From the NCBI RefSeq assembly GCF_001894945.1, contig NZ_BCXE01000001.1:557940-621939 (forward strand): a DNA stretch of 64,000 nucleotides, in the 5' to 3' direction. Below, piece by piece: positions 34,809-46,242 of the stretch. The notes under the pieces are model-generated. The model saw only the letters and a list, made by a program, of their open reading frames with translations. It did no database searches and was not told the DNA's origin. Position 1 is the stretch's first letter, and each line of letters starts with the position of its first letter. Source of the stretch: Rhodococcus ruber NBRC 15591 (GTDB taxonomy: Bacteria; Actinomycetota; Actinomycetes; Mycobacteriales; Mycobacteriaceae). Position numbers and translations under genes: made by a program.

Positions 34809-34917
34809 ACACGAGAGCTCCGCTCGTGGCCGGCGCGCACACCCTGCGTTGTGAGGAGCCTGTGTTTCGTGACGCATGGTCTCACGCCGCTCTGCGGCAG
34901 TCCGGACCGCAGGAAAC

Positions 34918-34956
34918 GGAACGGCCCCGCGTCGCACTGCGACGCGGGGCCGTTCC
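34918..34956 (-). terminator. Terminator of tRNA-Arg
   Basis: A perfect 18-bp stem (34918-34935 with 34939-34956) with a 3-base loop lies 4 bp past the 3' end of the tRNA on the minus strand. A TTTCC stretch follows on that strand. It may also stop read-through from the MFS gene on the plus strand. Confidence 0.8.
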
Positions 34957-34960
34957 GTGG

Positions 34961-35033
34961 TGCCCTCGGCAGGATTCGAACCTGCGACTTCTTGCTCCGG
35001 AGGCAAGCGCTCTATCCCCTGAGCTACGAGGGC
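34961..35033 (-). tRNA. tRNA-Arg (anticodon CCG)
   Basis: 73 nt on the minus strand. The acceptor stem GCCCTCG pairs with CGAGGGC and the discriminator base is A. The D arm is AGCTCAGGGGATAGAGC. The anticodon stem CTTGC/GCAAG encloses the loop CTCCGGA with anticodon CCG. The T arm is GCAGGTTCGAATCCTGC. It decodes CGG, a common codon in this genome. CCA is not encoded. Confidence 0.97.
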
Positions 35034-35274
35034 GTTCCGGACTCCACCGGTTGCGCGGTGGGGCGGGAGTTAGCGTAGCGCATTGTCGGCGATACGCCAC
35101 ATCGCCTGGTCGGAGCGGGTTTCTCCGGGGCCTCGCCGGGCATCCGGCAGGCGCGGATGCGCCGTCCGGAGACGAACTCTTCGGCGAGTGTTTCCCGGAA
35201 CGGCCGGCGCGGGCCATCCGCGCGGGGCAGGCTCGACACGAGACCGGACACACACCTGCAGGAGAGGACCGTAC

Positions 35275-37665
35275 GTGGACGCAGGACCCGACACGGCAAC
35301 CCGCACCGGACCGCTGAGCCGCGAGGAGCTCGCCGCGCTCGACACCTGGTGGCGAGCCGCGAACTACCTGTCGGTGGGACAGATCTACCTGATGGGCAAC
35401 CCCCTCTTGCGCGAGCCGTTGCGTCCCGAGCACATCAAGCCCCGGCTGCTCGGACACTGGGGCACCACCCCGGGACTGAACTTCGTCTACGCCCACCTCA
35501 ACCGCGCGATCACCGCCCGCGACCTCGAGATGATGTATGTGATGGGTCCCGGGCACGGCGGGCCCGGACCGGTCGCCGCGGCCTGGCTCGAGGGCACCTA
35601 CAGCGAGGTCTATCCGGACATCTCCCGGGATGCGGACGGCATGGCGCGGCTGTTCACCCAGTTCTCGTTCCCCGGGGGGATTCCCAGCCACGTCGCCCCC
35701 GAGACACCCGGATCCATCCACGAGGGCGGGGAGCTCGGGTACGCCCTGTCGCACGCCTACGGGGCCGCTTTCGACAACCCGGACCTCATCGTCGCTGCCG
35801 TGGTGGGCGACGGCGAGGCCGAGACCGGGCCCCTCGCCACCAGCTGGCACTCCACGAAGTTCGTCGACCCGCGCCGGGACGGCGCCGTGCTGCCGATCCT
35901 GCACCTGAACGGGTACAAGATCGCCAACCCGACCGTCCTCGCCCGCATCGACCACGACGAGCTCGAGCACCTGCTCCGCGGCTACGGCCACGATCCGGTG
36001 TTCGTCGAGGGCTCCGACCCCGAGCACATGCACCAGGCGTTCGCGGCGGCCCTGGACCGCTGCCTCGATGCGATCCTCGAGATCCGGCGCCGCGCACGCC
36101 GCGACGGTGTCTCCGAGCGACCGCGCTGGCCGATGATCGTGCTGCGTTCTCCCAAGGGCTGGACCGGACCGAAGGAGGTCGACGGTCTGCCGGTCGAAGG
36201 GTACTGGCGCTCGCACCAGGTGCCCTTCGCCAATGCCCGCGACGACGACGGCCACCGCAAGATCCTCGAGGAGTGGCTGCGTAGTTACCGGCCCGAGGAA
36301 CTGTTCGACGACAGCGGTGCCCCCGTGCCCGCAATCCGCGATCTGCACCCGGCGGGCGAGCGGCGGATGAGCGCGTCCCCCCATGCCAACGGCGGGCCGC
36401 TCGTGCGGGACCTGGCGTTACCGGACTTCCGCGACTACGCCGTGCCGGTCCCGGCGCCCGGCACCGGCAGCGTCGAATCGACCCGCGTGCTCGGCACCTT
36501 CCTGCGCGACGTCATGCGCGAGAACACGAGCACCTTCCGGGTGTTCTCCCCGGACGAGAACAACTCCAACCGGCTCGGTCCGGTCCTCGAGGCCACCGCA
36601 CGCACCTGGAACGCCCGCATCCTGCCCGACGACGACCGTCTCGCCCCCGACGGGCGGGTCATGGAGATCCTGTCCGAGCACACCTGCCAGGGCTGGCTCG
36701 AGGGCTATCTGCTCACCGGCCGGCACGGCTTCTTCTCCTGCTACGAGGCCTTCGTCCACATCGTCGACTCGATGTTCAACCAGCACGCCAAGTGGCTGCG
36801 CACCACCAACGGCATCGACTGGCGCCGGCCGATACCGTCGCTGAACTACCTGCTCACCTCGCACGTGTGGCGGCAGGACCACAACGGCTTCTCGCACCAG
36901 GACCCGGGCTTCATCGACCACGTCGTCAACAAGAAGGCCGACGTGATCCGCGTGTACCTGCCGCCGGACGCGAACACCCTGCTGTCGGTGGCCGACCACT
37001 GCCTGCGCACCCGGCAGTACGTCAACGTGATCGTCGCCGGCAAGCAACCACAGCTGCAGTACCTCGACATGGATGCGGCAATCATCCATTGCACCAAGGG
37101 AATCGGGATCTGGGACTGGGCCGGCACCGACCAGGGGGTCGAGCCCGACGTGGTGCTCGGCTGCGCGGGCGACGTGCCCACCATGGAAACCCTCGCCGCC
37201 GTCGAGATCCTGCTCGAATGGTTCCCCGATCTGAGGATCCGCGTCGTGAACGTCGTCGACCTGATGCGGTTGCAGGACCACACCGAACACCCGCACGGGC
37301 TGTCCGACCGCGAATTCGACTCGCTGTTCACCACCGACAAGCCGGTGATCTTCGCCTACCACGGCTATCCGTGGCTGATCCACCGCCTGACCTACCGGCG
37401 TACCAACCACGACAACATCCACGTGCGCGGGTACAAGGAGGAGGGCACCACCACCACCCCGTTCGACATGTGCGTGCTCAACCAGATCGACCGGTTCGAC
37501 CTCGCCATGGACGTCGTCGACCGGGTGCCGCGCCTGCACCCGATCTCCGCGTATGCGCGCGAGTACCTGAAGAACCGGCTCGTCGAGCATCACCAGTACA
37601 TCCGCACCCACGGTGAGGACATGCCCGACATCCGCGACTGGGAGTGGGGCCGGTCCGGCCGGTAG
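35275..37665 (+). CDS. xfp: Xylulose-5-phosphate/fructose-6-phosphate phosphoketolase
   Basis: 796 aa, normal length. Diagnostic motifs include the early [43 protein letters not shown] and the ThDP-binding [10 protein letters not shown]. The C-terminal domain contains ENNSNRLG and [17 protein letters not shown]. It splits xylulose-5-P or fructose-6-P with phosphate to acetyl-phosphate plus a sugar phosphate. A GTG start with AGGAG/GAGG about 7-10 bases upstream. Single gene, with its own terminator. Confidence 0.95.
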   Translation: MDAGPDTATRTGPLSREELAALDTWWRAANYLSVGQIYLMGNPLLREPLRPEHIKPRLLGHWGTTPGLNFVYAHLNRAITARDLEMMYVMGPGHGGPGPVAAAWLEGTYSEVYPDISRDADGMARLFTQFSFPGGIPSHVAPETPGSIHEGGELGYALSHAYGAAFDNPDLIVAAVVGDGEAETGPLATSWHSTKFVDPRRDGAVLPILHLNGYKIANPTVLARIDHDELEHLLRGYGHDPVFVEGSDPEHMHQAFAAALDRCLDAILEIRRRARRDGVSERPRWPMIVLRSPKGWTGPKEVDGLPVEGYWRSHQVPFANARDDDGHRKILEEWLRSYRPEELFDDSGAPVPAIRDLHPAGERRMSASPHANGGPLVRDLALPDFRDYAVPVPAPGTGSVESTRVLGTFLRDVMRENTSTFRVFSPDENNSNRLGPVLEATARTWNARILPDDDRLAPDGRVMEILSEHTCQGWLEGYLLTGRHGFFSCYEAFVHIVDSMFNQHAKWLRTTNGIDWRRPIPSLNYLLTSHVWRQDHNGFSHQDPGFIDHVVNKKADVIRVYLPPDANTLLSVADHCLRTRQYVNVIVAGKQPQLQYLDMDAAIIHCTKGIGIWDWAGTDQGVEPDVVLGCAGDVPTMETLAAVEILLEWFPDLRIRVVNVVDLMRLQDHTEHPHGLSDREFDSLFTTDKPVIFAYHGYPWLIHRLTYRRTNHDNIHVRGYKEEGTTTTPFDMCVLNQIDRFDLAMDVVDRVPRLHPISAYAREYLKNRLVEHHQYIRTHGEDMPDIRDWEWGRSGR

Positions 37666-37670
37666 ACGCG

Positions 37671-37702
37671 GAGGGGGACGGCCCGGACGGGCCGTCCCCC
37701 TC
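37671..37702. terminator. Terminator between phosphoketolase and DUF305 genes
   Basis: A perfect 14-bp stem (37671-37684 with 37689-37702) with a 4-base loop GGAC, between convergent genes whose stops are at 37665 and 37719. It probably serves both. Confidence 0.8.
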
Positions 37703-37718
37703 GTGCGGGTCCGATCGG

Positions 37719-38423
37719 TCAGTTCACGGGCAGCGGCTGCGCACCGCGCTCCGCGAGCATCGCCGTCATGAGCTCCGACTCGCTGGTCTGGGTGTCGACC
37801 ATCGTCTGCGCCAGGGTGCGCACCGCCGGCTGGCCCGCGTACTGCGCGCCGTACTCCATCATCGGCAGCCCGCCCTCGTGGTGGCGCAGCATCAACTGCA
37901 GGAACAGCACGTCGAGTTCCGGACCCGTGGCGCCACGCAGGCTCGCCAGGTCCTCGGACGTCGCCATACCGGGCATCCGGGCGGTCCCCGCCCCGTCCGT
38001 GTGCGCGGCGCCGTCCGCGTGGCCCACGTCGCCGTGGCTGTGGCCGGAGTCCTCGGTCATCCACGTCATGTAGTCCCCGGCCGGCAGCAGCGGCTGCCCC
38101 CACAGCGACAGCCAGCCCTGCATCTGGCCGACCTGGTTCTGCTGGGTGGTGAGAATGTCGTACGCCAGGTTGCGGACCCGCTGGTCGTCCGACGTCGTCA
38201 GCGCCACGGCGGACATCTCGACGGCCTGGTTGTGGTGGACGGTCATGTCCTGTGCGAACCCGACGTCGACGGAGCCGGCGCCCGGCGTCGCCGGCTGCGA
38301 GTCCTCGAGCGGGATGCGGGCCAGGAATCCGAGCAGGAACCCGATCGCGACGGCGGCGACCAGGCCCAGGATCAAACCGGTCGTGCGCCGGCCCGTGCCG
38401 GCGGTGGCGGTGTCGCTCGTCAC
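37719..38423 (-). CDS. Membrane-anchored DUF305 protein
   Basis: 234 aa with GTG start. One N-terminal membrane segment (about 14-34) is followed by two DUF305 ferritin-like helical pairs: FAQDMTVHHNQAVEMS and LMLRHHEGGLPMMEYG, each with HH and Met-rich ends. A His-rich linker (GHSHGDVGHADGAAH) separates them. The His/Met pattern suggests copper or other metal binding outside the cytoplasm. Its start is one base beyond the stop of the DUF3105 gene, so the two are co-transcribed. Confidence 0.88.
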   Translation of the reverse strand: MTSDTATAGTGRRTTGLILGLVAAVAIGFLLGFLARIPLEDSQPATPGAGSVDVGFAQDMTVHHNQAVEMSAVALTTSDDQRVRNLAYDILTTQQNQVGQMQGWLSLWGQPLLPAGDYMTWMTEDSGHSHGDVGHADGAAHTDGAGTARMPGMATSEDLASLRGATGPELDVLFLQLMLRHHEGGLPMMEYGAQYAGQPAVRTLAQTMVDTQTSESELMTAMLAERGAQPLPVN

Positions 38424-38424
38424 G

Positions 38425-39258
38425 TCAGCTCCCCGCCGGGGCCTGCATGTCGGCGGGCAGCTGCTCGGTGCCGTCCACCGTGCCGCCGTCCATCGGCACC
38501 GCGTCCGGGCCCGGCGCCGAAGGATCGAACGGCGGGGGGCTGCTCGGGTCGAACGAGCCGGGCAGGGTGGAGCAGCTCGCGCCGACCTCCGGGTAGGTGT
38601 AGCGGTTGAGCCGCAGCGACGCGATGAAGTGATCGATCCGCTCGTCGTCGGCGGCGTCCACCTTCAGCTGATGCCCCCACGACTGCAGGGCGATGGGGGA
38701 GTCGAGCCCAGGGTACGGCGACATCATCAGGTAGGACTTGCCGTCCACCTTCGCCGCGAGCGCATCGACGCCGGCCTGATCGACCAGGTCGGGGTTGTAG
38801 GTGATCCACACCGCGCCGTGCTCGAGGGAGTGCACGGCGTTCTCGGTGCGGATCGCCTCCGGGTACACGGTGCCGGTGCACGTGGCCCAGATCGCGTCGT
38901 GCGGCCCACCGAACGGCGGGGTCTGGTCGTACGCCACGCGCTGCGTGGACCCGATGTGCTGGCCCGCGGGGTAGTCGACCGTCACGACCCCCTCGATCGC
39001 GGTCGACGGATCCTGATTCGACTCGGACGGCGTCCACGCCGCCAGCGCCTGGGAGTCCTGGTACTTCGGGATGATGCTGGCGGCGATCACCGCGACCAGC
39101 GCGATCACCGCGACCACCCCACCGATCAGCAGCCACGGGATCTGCCGCTGCTTGGGCAGGCCGCGACCGCCGCTCTTCTTCTGGGCGGCCTTGATCGCCT
39201 TCGCAGACTTGGCACCGGACTTCTTGCCGGGACCGCCACTTACCGAACCGCTGGGCAT
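38425..39258 (-). CDS. Membrane-anchored DUF3105 protein
   Basis: 277 aa. A Lys-rich cytoplasmic start and a membrane segment (about 42-63) precede the DUF3105 domain, with YDQTPPFGGPHD, VHSLEHGAVWITYNPD and YLMMSPYPGLDSPIALQSWGHQL. A Pro-rich tail follows. The conserved His residues suggest a metal or heme site; family function is not established. It forms a unit with the DUF305 protein and is divergent from argS. Confidence 0.85.
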   Translation of the reverse strand: MPSGSVSGGPGKKSGAKSAKAIKAAQKKSGGRGLPKQRQIPWLLIGGVVAVIALVAVIAASIIPKYQDSQALAAWTPSESNQDPSTAIEGVVTVDYPAGQHIGSTQRVAYDQTPPFGGPHDAIWATCTGTVYPEAIRTENAVHSLEHGAVWITYNPDLVDQAGVDALAAKVDGKSYLMMSPYPGLDSPIALQSWGHQLKVDAADDERIDHFIASLRLNRYTYPEVGASCSTLPGSFDPSSPPPFDPSAPGPDAVPMDGGTVDGTEQLPADMQAPAGS

Positions 39259-39424
39259 CGTTGGGTGCTCTTTCGACGGATGGACAACGAGGGGCGCACG
39301 ACGCTCGGTCCGCGCGTGCTCTGTCAACTCTACGGGCGGACGGTGGGCGGACGTCCCCGCGGCGGCCGGGCGGTGACCGCGACAACAGGCCGGACCGGCG
39401 TCACGGCGGGGGAGGCGGAGCCAA

Positions 39425-39430
39425 TAGGAT
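39425..39430 (+). promoter_or_regulatory. -10 element of the argS-lysA-hom-thrCB operon
   Basis: TAGGAT ends 8 bases before the argS GTG, so the transcript would start at or next to the start codon (leaderless or nearly so). No good -35 is seen 17 bp upstream. The same TAGGAT hexamer occurs in the rRNA promoter at 63884. Confidence 0.5.
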
Positions 39431-39438
39431 AGAGACCC

Positions 39439-41091
39439 GTGACTCCTGCCGACCTTGCCGAACTGCTCCACGGAACCGCTGCGAGGGTGCTCGCCGAGCG
39501 TGACCTCGACGTGTCCGTCCTGCCCGCGACCCTGACGGTCGAGCGGCCCCGCAACCCGGAGCACGGCGACTACGCGACCAACGTCGCGATGCAGGTCGCG
39601 AAGAAGGCCGGCGTGAATCCGCGGGAACTCGCGGGCTGGCTGGCCGAGGCCCTCACCGCCGCCGACGGCATCGAGTCGGCCGAGGTGGCCGGACCGGGCT
39701 TCCTGAACATCCGTCTCGCCGCCGACGCCCAGGGCGCGATCGTCGCCCAGGTGCTCACCCAGGCGGCCGCGTACGGCAACGCGGACACGCTGGCCGGAAC
39801 CCGCATCAACCTCGAGTTCGTCTCCGCGAACCCCACGGGCCCGATCCACCTCGGCGGCACCCGCTGGGCCGCGGTCGGGGACGCGCTCGGCCGGATCCTC
39901 ACCACCCAGGGCGGCGACGTCACCCGCGAGTACTACTTCAACGACCACGGCGCCCAGATCGACCGGTTCACCCGCTCGCTCATCGCCGCGGCGCAGGGGC
40001 AGCCCGCGCCGGAGGACGGGTACGCCGGTGCGTACATCGTCGACATCGCGCAGGCCGTGCTGCAGCAGCGCCCGGACGCGCTCGCGCTGCCCGAGGCCGA
40101 ACGGCACGAGGTGTTCCGCTCGATCGGGGTGGACCTGATGTTCGTCCACATCAAGCGCACCCTGCACGAGTTCGGTGTCGACTTCGACGTGTACTTCCAC
40201 GAGAACTCCCTGTTCGAGTCGGGTGCCGTGGAGAAGGCCGTCGAGACGCTCAAGACCTCCGGGAGCCTCTACCACCAGGACGGCGCCTGGTGGCTCAAGA
40301 GCACCGACTTCGGCGACGACAAGGACCGCGTCGTCATCAAGAGCGACGGCAACGCCGCCTACATCGCCGGGGACATCGCCTACTTCCAGGACAAGCGGGC
40401 GCGCGGCTTCGACCTGTGCATCTACATGCTCGGCGCGGACCACCACGGCTACATCGGCCGCCTCAAGGCCGCCGCCGCCGCATTCGGCGACGACCCGGAC
40501 ACCGTCGAGGTGATGATCGGGCAGATGGTCAACCTCGTGCGCGGCGGCGTCGCCGTGAAGATGAGCAAACGCGCCGGCACGGTCATCACCCTCGACGACC
40601 TGGTCGAGGCGATCGGCGTCGACGCGGCCCGCTACGCGCTGGTGCGCTCGTCGGTGGATCAGAGCATCGACATCGACCTCGAGCTGTGGGCCAGCACCAC
40701 CAACGAGAACCCGGTCTACTACGTCCAATACGCGCACGCCCGGCTCTCGTCCATCGGGCGCGGCGCCGCGGAGCTCGGTCTCGGCGCCGAGGGCGCCGAC
40801 CTGTCGCTGCTCGACCACGAGCGCGAGGGTGAGCTGATCCGCACGATCGGCGAGTACCCGCGCATCCTCGCCAAGGCCGCCGAACTGCGGGAACCGCACC
40901 GCGTCGCGCGGTACCTCGAAGAACTCGCCGGCGCCTACCACCGCTTCTACGACTCGTGCCGCATCCTGCCGCAGGGCGACGAGGAGCCGGGACCGCTGCA
41001 CACGGCGCGGCTCGCGCTGTGCGCGGCGACCCGCCAGGTGCTCGCCAACGGACTCGGACTGCTCGGCGTCAGCGCCCCGGAGCGGATGTGA
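39439..41091 (+). CDS. argS: Arginyl-tRNA synthetase
   Basis: 550 aa class I synthetase. A HIGH-like motif HLGG is at 137-140 (in [13 protein letters not shown]), KMSKR at 374-378, and the C-terminal DALR anticodon-binding domain from about 430. GTG start. First gene of a tightly packed operon with lysA, hom, thrC and thrB; its stop overlaps the lysA start (GTGA). Confidence 0.96.
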   Translation: MTPADLAELLHGTAARVLAERDLDVSVLPATLTVERPRNPEHGDYATNVAMQVAKKAGVNPRELAGWLAEALTAADGIESAEVAGPGFLNIRLAADAQGAIVAQVLTQAAAYGNADTLAGTRINLEFVSANPTGPIHLGGTRWAAVGDALGRILTTQGGDVTREYYFNDHGAQIDRFTRSLIAAAQGQPAPEDGYAGAYIVDIAQAVLQQRPDALALPEAERHEVFRSIGVDLMFVHIKRTLHEFGVDFDVYFHENSLFESGAVEKAVETLKTSGSLYHQDGAWWLKSTDFGDDKDRVVIKSDGNAAYIAGDIAYFQDKRARGFDLCIYMLGADHHGYIGRLKAAAAAFGDDPDTVEVMIGQMVNLVRGGVAVKMSKRAGTVITLDDLVEAIGVDAARYALVRSSVDQSIDIDLELWASTTNENPVYYVQYAHARLSSIGRGAAELGLGAEGADLSLLDHEREGELIRTIGEYPRILAKAAELREPHRVARYLEELAGAYHRFYDSCRILPQGDEEPGPLHTARLALCAATRQVLANGLGLLGVSAPERM

Positions 41092-42509
41092 ACGCGCACC
41101 CCGCCGGTCCCCGGCACGCCGAGATCCCGCACGCACCGGGCCTGACCGAGCGGCCTGCGAACGCCGCCGAACTGAACCTGCTGCACCCGAACGTGTGGCC
41201 CCGCAACGCCCGGCGCGGCGACGACGGTGTCATGACGATCGCCGGTGTGCCCGTGACCGAGCTCGCCGAGCGGTACGGCACCCCGCTCTTCGTCGTCGAC
41301 GAGGACGACTTCCGCTCCCGGTGCCGGGAGATCGCGGCCGCGTTCGGGCCGGGCGCGAAGGTCCACTACGCGTCGAAGGCGTTCCTGTGCACCGAGATCG
41401 CGCGCTGGGTCGACCAGGAGGGCCTGTCGCTCGACGTCTCGACCGGCGGTGAGCTCGCCGTCGCGCTGCGCTCCGGCTTCCCGGCCGGAAAGATCGCCAT
41501 GCACGGCAACAACAAGTCCGTGGCCGAGCTGCGGACCGCGGTCGCCGCGGGCGTCGGGCACATCGTGCTGGACTCCATGTCGGAGATCGACCTGCTCGAC
41601 GCGGTCGCCGGCGAACTCGACGTGGTGCAGGACGTGCTGATCCGCGTCACCGTCGGCGTCGAGGCGCACACCCACGAGTTCATCTCCACCGCGCACGAGG
41701 ACCAGAAGTTCGGCCTGTCCCTGGCCGGCGGAGTGGCCGTGGCCGCCGTCCGCAAGGTGTTCGCGAGCGATCACCTGCGCCTGGTCGGCCTGCACAGCCA
41801 CATCGGCTCGCAGATCTTCGACGTCGACGGATTCGAACTCGCGGCGCACCGGGTCATCGGCCTGCTGCGCGACGTCGTCGACGAATTCGGCGTCGACAAG
41901 ACCGCGCAGATGAACATCGTGGACCTCGGCGGCGGCCTCGGCATCTCCTACGTGCCCAGCGACGACCCGCCGCCCGTGGAGGAACTCGCCGCCAAGCTGC
42001 GGCACATCGTGCAGACCGAGTCCACCCTCGCCGGCCTGCCCGAGCCGACCCTCGCCGTCGAGCCCGGACGCGCCATCGCCGGCCCCGGCACCGTGACCCT
42101 CTACGAGGTGGGCACCATCAAGGACGTCGCGGTGGGCGCGCACCAGGTGCGCCGCTACATCAGCGTCGACGGCGGCATGAGCGACAACATCCGCACCTCG
42201 CTGTACCAGGCCGAGTACGAGGCCCGCCTGGTGTCGCGGGCCGGCGACGGGGAGCCGGTCGTGTCCCGCGTCGTCGGCAAGCACTGTGAGAGCGGCGACA
42301 TCGTCATCCGCGATGCCTGGATGCCCGCCGACCTCGAAGCCGGCGACCTGTTGGCTGTCGCCGCGACCGGTGCATACTGCTACTCGATGTCCAGCAGGTA
42401 CAACCTGCTGCCCCGTCCCGCCGTCGTGGCGGTCAAGGACGGCGCCGCTCGCGTCGTCCTGCGTCGGGAAACCGTGGAAGATCTGCTCAGCTTGGAGGTT
42501 ACGGAGTGA
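41088..42509 (+). CDS. lysA: Diaminopimelate decarboxylase
   Basis: 473 aa. The PLP Lys is K97 in [40 protein letters not shown] and CESGD follow, as in LysA of fold type III. It decarboxylates meso-diaminopimelate to lysine, the last step of the pathway. The N-terminal ~45 residues are a family extension. GTG start overlapping argS; stop overlapping hom. Confidence 0.96.
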   Translation: MNAHPAGPRHAEIPHAPGLTERPANAAELNLLHPNVWPRNARRGDDGVMTIAGVPVTELAERYGTPLFVVDEDDFRSRCREIAAAFGPGAKVHYASKAFLCTEIARWVDQEGLSLDVSTGGELAVALRSGFPAGKIAMHGNNKSVAELRTAVAAGVGHIVLDSMSEIDLLDAVAGELDVVQDVLIRVTVGVEAHTHEFISTAHEDQKFGLSLAGGVAVAAVRKVFASDHLRLVGLHSHIGSQIFDVDGFELAAHRVIGLLRDVVDEFGVDKTAQMNIVDLGGGLGISYVPSDDPPPVEELAAKLRHIVQTESTLAGLPEPTLAVEPGRAIAGPGTVTLYEVGTIKDVAVGAHQVRRYISVDGGMSDNIRTSLYQAEYEARLVSRAGDGEPVVSRVVGKHCESGDIVIRDAWMPADLEAGDLLAVAATGAYCYSMSSRYNLLPRPAVVAVKDGAARVVLRRETVEDLLSLEVTE

Positions 42510-43827
42510 CGACCGAAGCGGTGACCAGCGAACCGGGGCAGCGCCCGATCGGTGTGGCTGTGCTCGGGCACGGCACCGTCGGAGCCGAGGTCGTGCGCAT
42601 CATCCGCGACGATGCCACCGATCTCGAGGCGCGCATCGGTGCGCCGCTCGAGCTGCGGGGGGTGGCCGTGCGCACCGTCCGCGACGACCGCGGCATCCCG
42701 CAGGACCTGCTCACCACGGACGCCGAGGGTCTGATCACCCGCGACGACGTGGACATCGTGGTGGAGGTCATCGGCGGCATCGAGCTGCCGCGCAAGCTCG
42801 TGCGCGCGGCTCTCGACTCGGGCAAGTCCGTGGTCACCGCCAACAAGGCGCTGCTCGCGGAGTACACCGGCGAACTCGCCGAGGCCGCCGAGGCCAAGCG
42901 CGTGGACCTGTACTTCGAGGCGGCCGTCGCCGGCGCCATCCCGGTCATCCGGCCCCTGACCCAGTCCCTCGCCGGTGACAGGGTGAACCGGGTGCTCGGC
43001 ATCGTCAACGGCACCACCAACTACATCCTCTCGGCCATGGACGAGACCGGTGCCGACTACGCCGAGACGCTCGCCGAGGCGGTCCGGCTCGGGTACGCCG
43101 AGGCAGACCCGACCGCGGACGTGGAGGGCTTCGACGCCGCGTCCAAGGCCGCGATCCTGGCCTCGATCGCGTTCCACACCCGCGTCACCGCCGGCGACGT
43201 CTACCGCGAGGGCATCTCGAAGATCACCGCCGCCGACCTGACCACCGCGCGGGCACTGAACTGCACCGTCAAGCTGCTGGCCATCTGTGAGCGGATCACC
43301 ACCGACGGCCGGGACCGGGTCTCGGCGCGCGTCTACCCGGCGCTGGTGCCGCGTGAGCATCCCCTCGCCGCCGTCAACGGTGCCTTCAACGCGGTCGTCG
43401 TCGAGGCCGAGGCGTCGGGCCGCCTGATGTTCTACGGCCAGGGCGCCGGCGGCTCGCCCACCGCGTCCGCCGTGATGGGCGACCTGGTGATGGCTGCCCG
43501 CAACCGGGTGCACGGGGGCCGGGGACCGCGGGAATCACGGTACGCGGACCTCGAGATCGCCCCGATGAGCGACATCGTCACCCGCTACTACGTCAACCTG
43601 CAGGTCGCGGACCGGGCGGGTGTGCTCTCGGCGGTGGCCGCCGAGTTCGCCAAGCGGGACGTGAGTATCGCCGCCGTGCGCCAGGAGGGCGCCGGCGAGG
43701 GGGCCCGCCTCGTGGTGCTGACGCACTGCGCCACCGACAAGGCGCTGTCGGACACCGTCGCAGCGCTCGACCAACTCGAATCCGTGATCGCTGTGACCAG
43801 CGTCCTGAGACTGGAGGGATCCGCCGA

Positions 43828-43831
<4 letters not shown>
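42506..43831 (+). CDS. hom: Homoserine dehydrogenase
   Basis: 441 aa. The N-terminal Rossmann domain has VLGHGTVG, the middle has [24 protein letters not shown] [10 protein letters not shown] and [24 protein letters not shown], and the C-terminal ~85 residues form an ACT domain ([23 protein letters not shown]). It reduces aspartate semialdehyde to homoserine; the ACT domain normally gives threonine feedback. GTG start overlapping lysA. Confidence 0.96.
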
Positions 43832-45887
<2,056 letters not shown>

Positions 45888-45919
45888 CCGAGCCCCAGGG
45901 CCTGTCGAGTCGGGAGCCG

Positions 45920-45950
45920 ACCCCCGGCGACACGGCCGGGGGTTCTCCTT
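45920..45950 (+). terminator. Terminator of the argS-thrB operon
   Basis: Stem ACCCCCGGC (45920-45928) / GCCGGGGGT (45935-45943) with a 6-base loop, followed by TTCTCCTT. It lies 33 bp after the thrB stop and ends where the rho promoter begins. Confidence 0.8.
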
Positions 45951-45977
45951 GCTCAACGTACAGTTCGTCGCTATTCT
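45949..45977 (+). promoter_or_regulatory. Promoter of rho
   Basis: -35 TTGCTC (45949-45954), 17-bp spacer, -10 TATTCT (45972-45977). The start point would be near 45984, giving an untranslated leader of about 260 bases before the rho GTG at 46243. Confidence 0.65.
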
Positions 45978-45983
45978 GTGCTT

Positions 45984-46242
45984 AGTCCGCACGTCGTGCG
46001 TTTCCGTCGCTGGCTTTCCAGGGCATTCACTCCAGATTCATCGGGGCGATCGATCCTGGATCGATCCTCTCCTGACATCGTTTCGGGGAGACGGACCGAC
46101 CGCATCTGCCGGAGGATGGCGTGATGGCGGACGTGCCGACCGTTCGATCCGTGAACACGTACGGCAATCCCAGATCGATGCCAGATCTGCGGAACGAACC
46201 CTCGACTCTGCGTGGCGCGAGTGAGGGAAGGAAAGGATCTCC
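45984..46242 (+). promoter_or_regulatory. Long untranslated leader of rho
   Basis: No gene is seen in this stretch. rho genes are commonly autoregulated by Rho-dependent termination in a long leader, and the ~260-base length fits that. Local dyads such as GATCGATCCTGGATCGATC (46049-46067) could fold. Function as an autoregulatory leader is inferred. The ribosome site GGAAAGGA lies just before the GTG. Confidence 0.45.
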
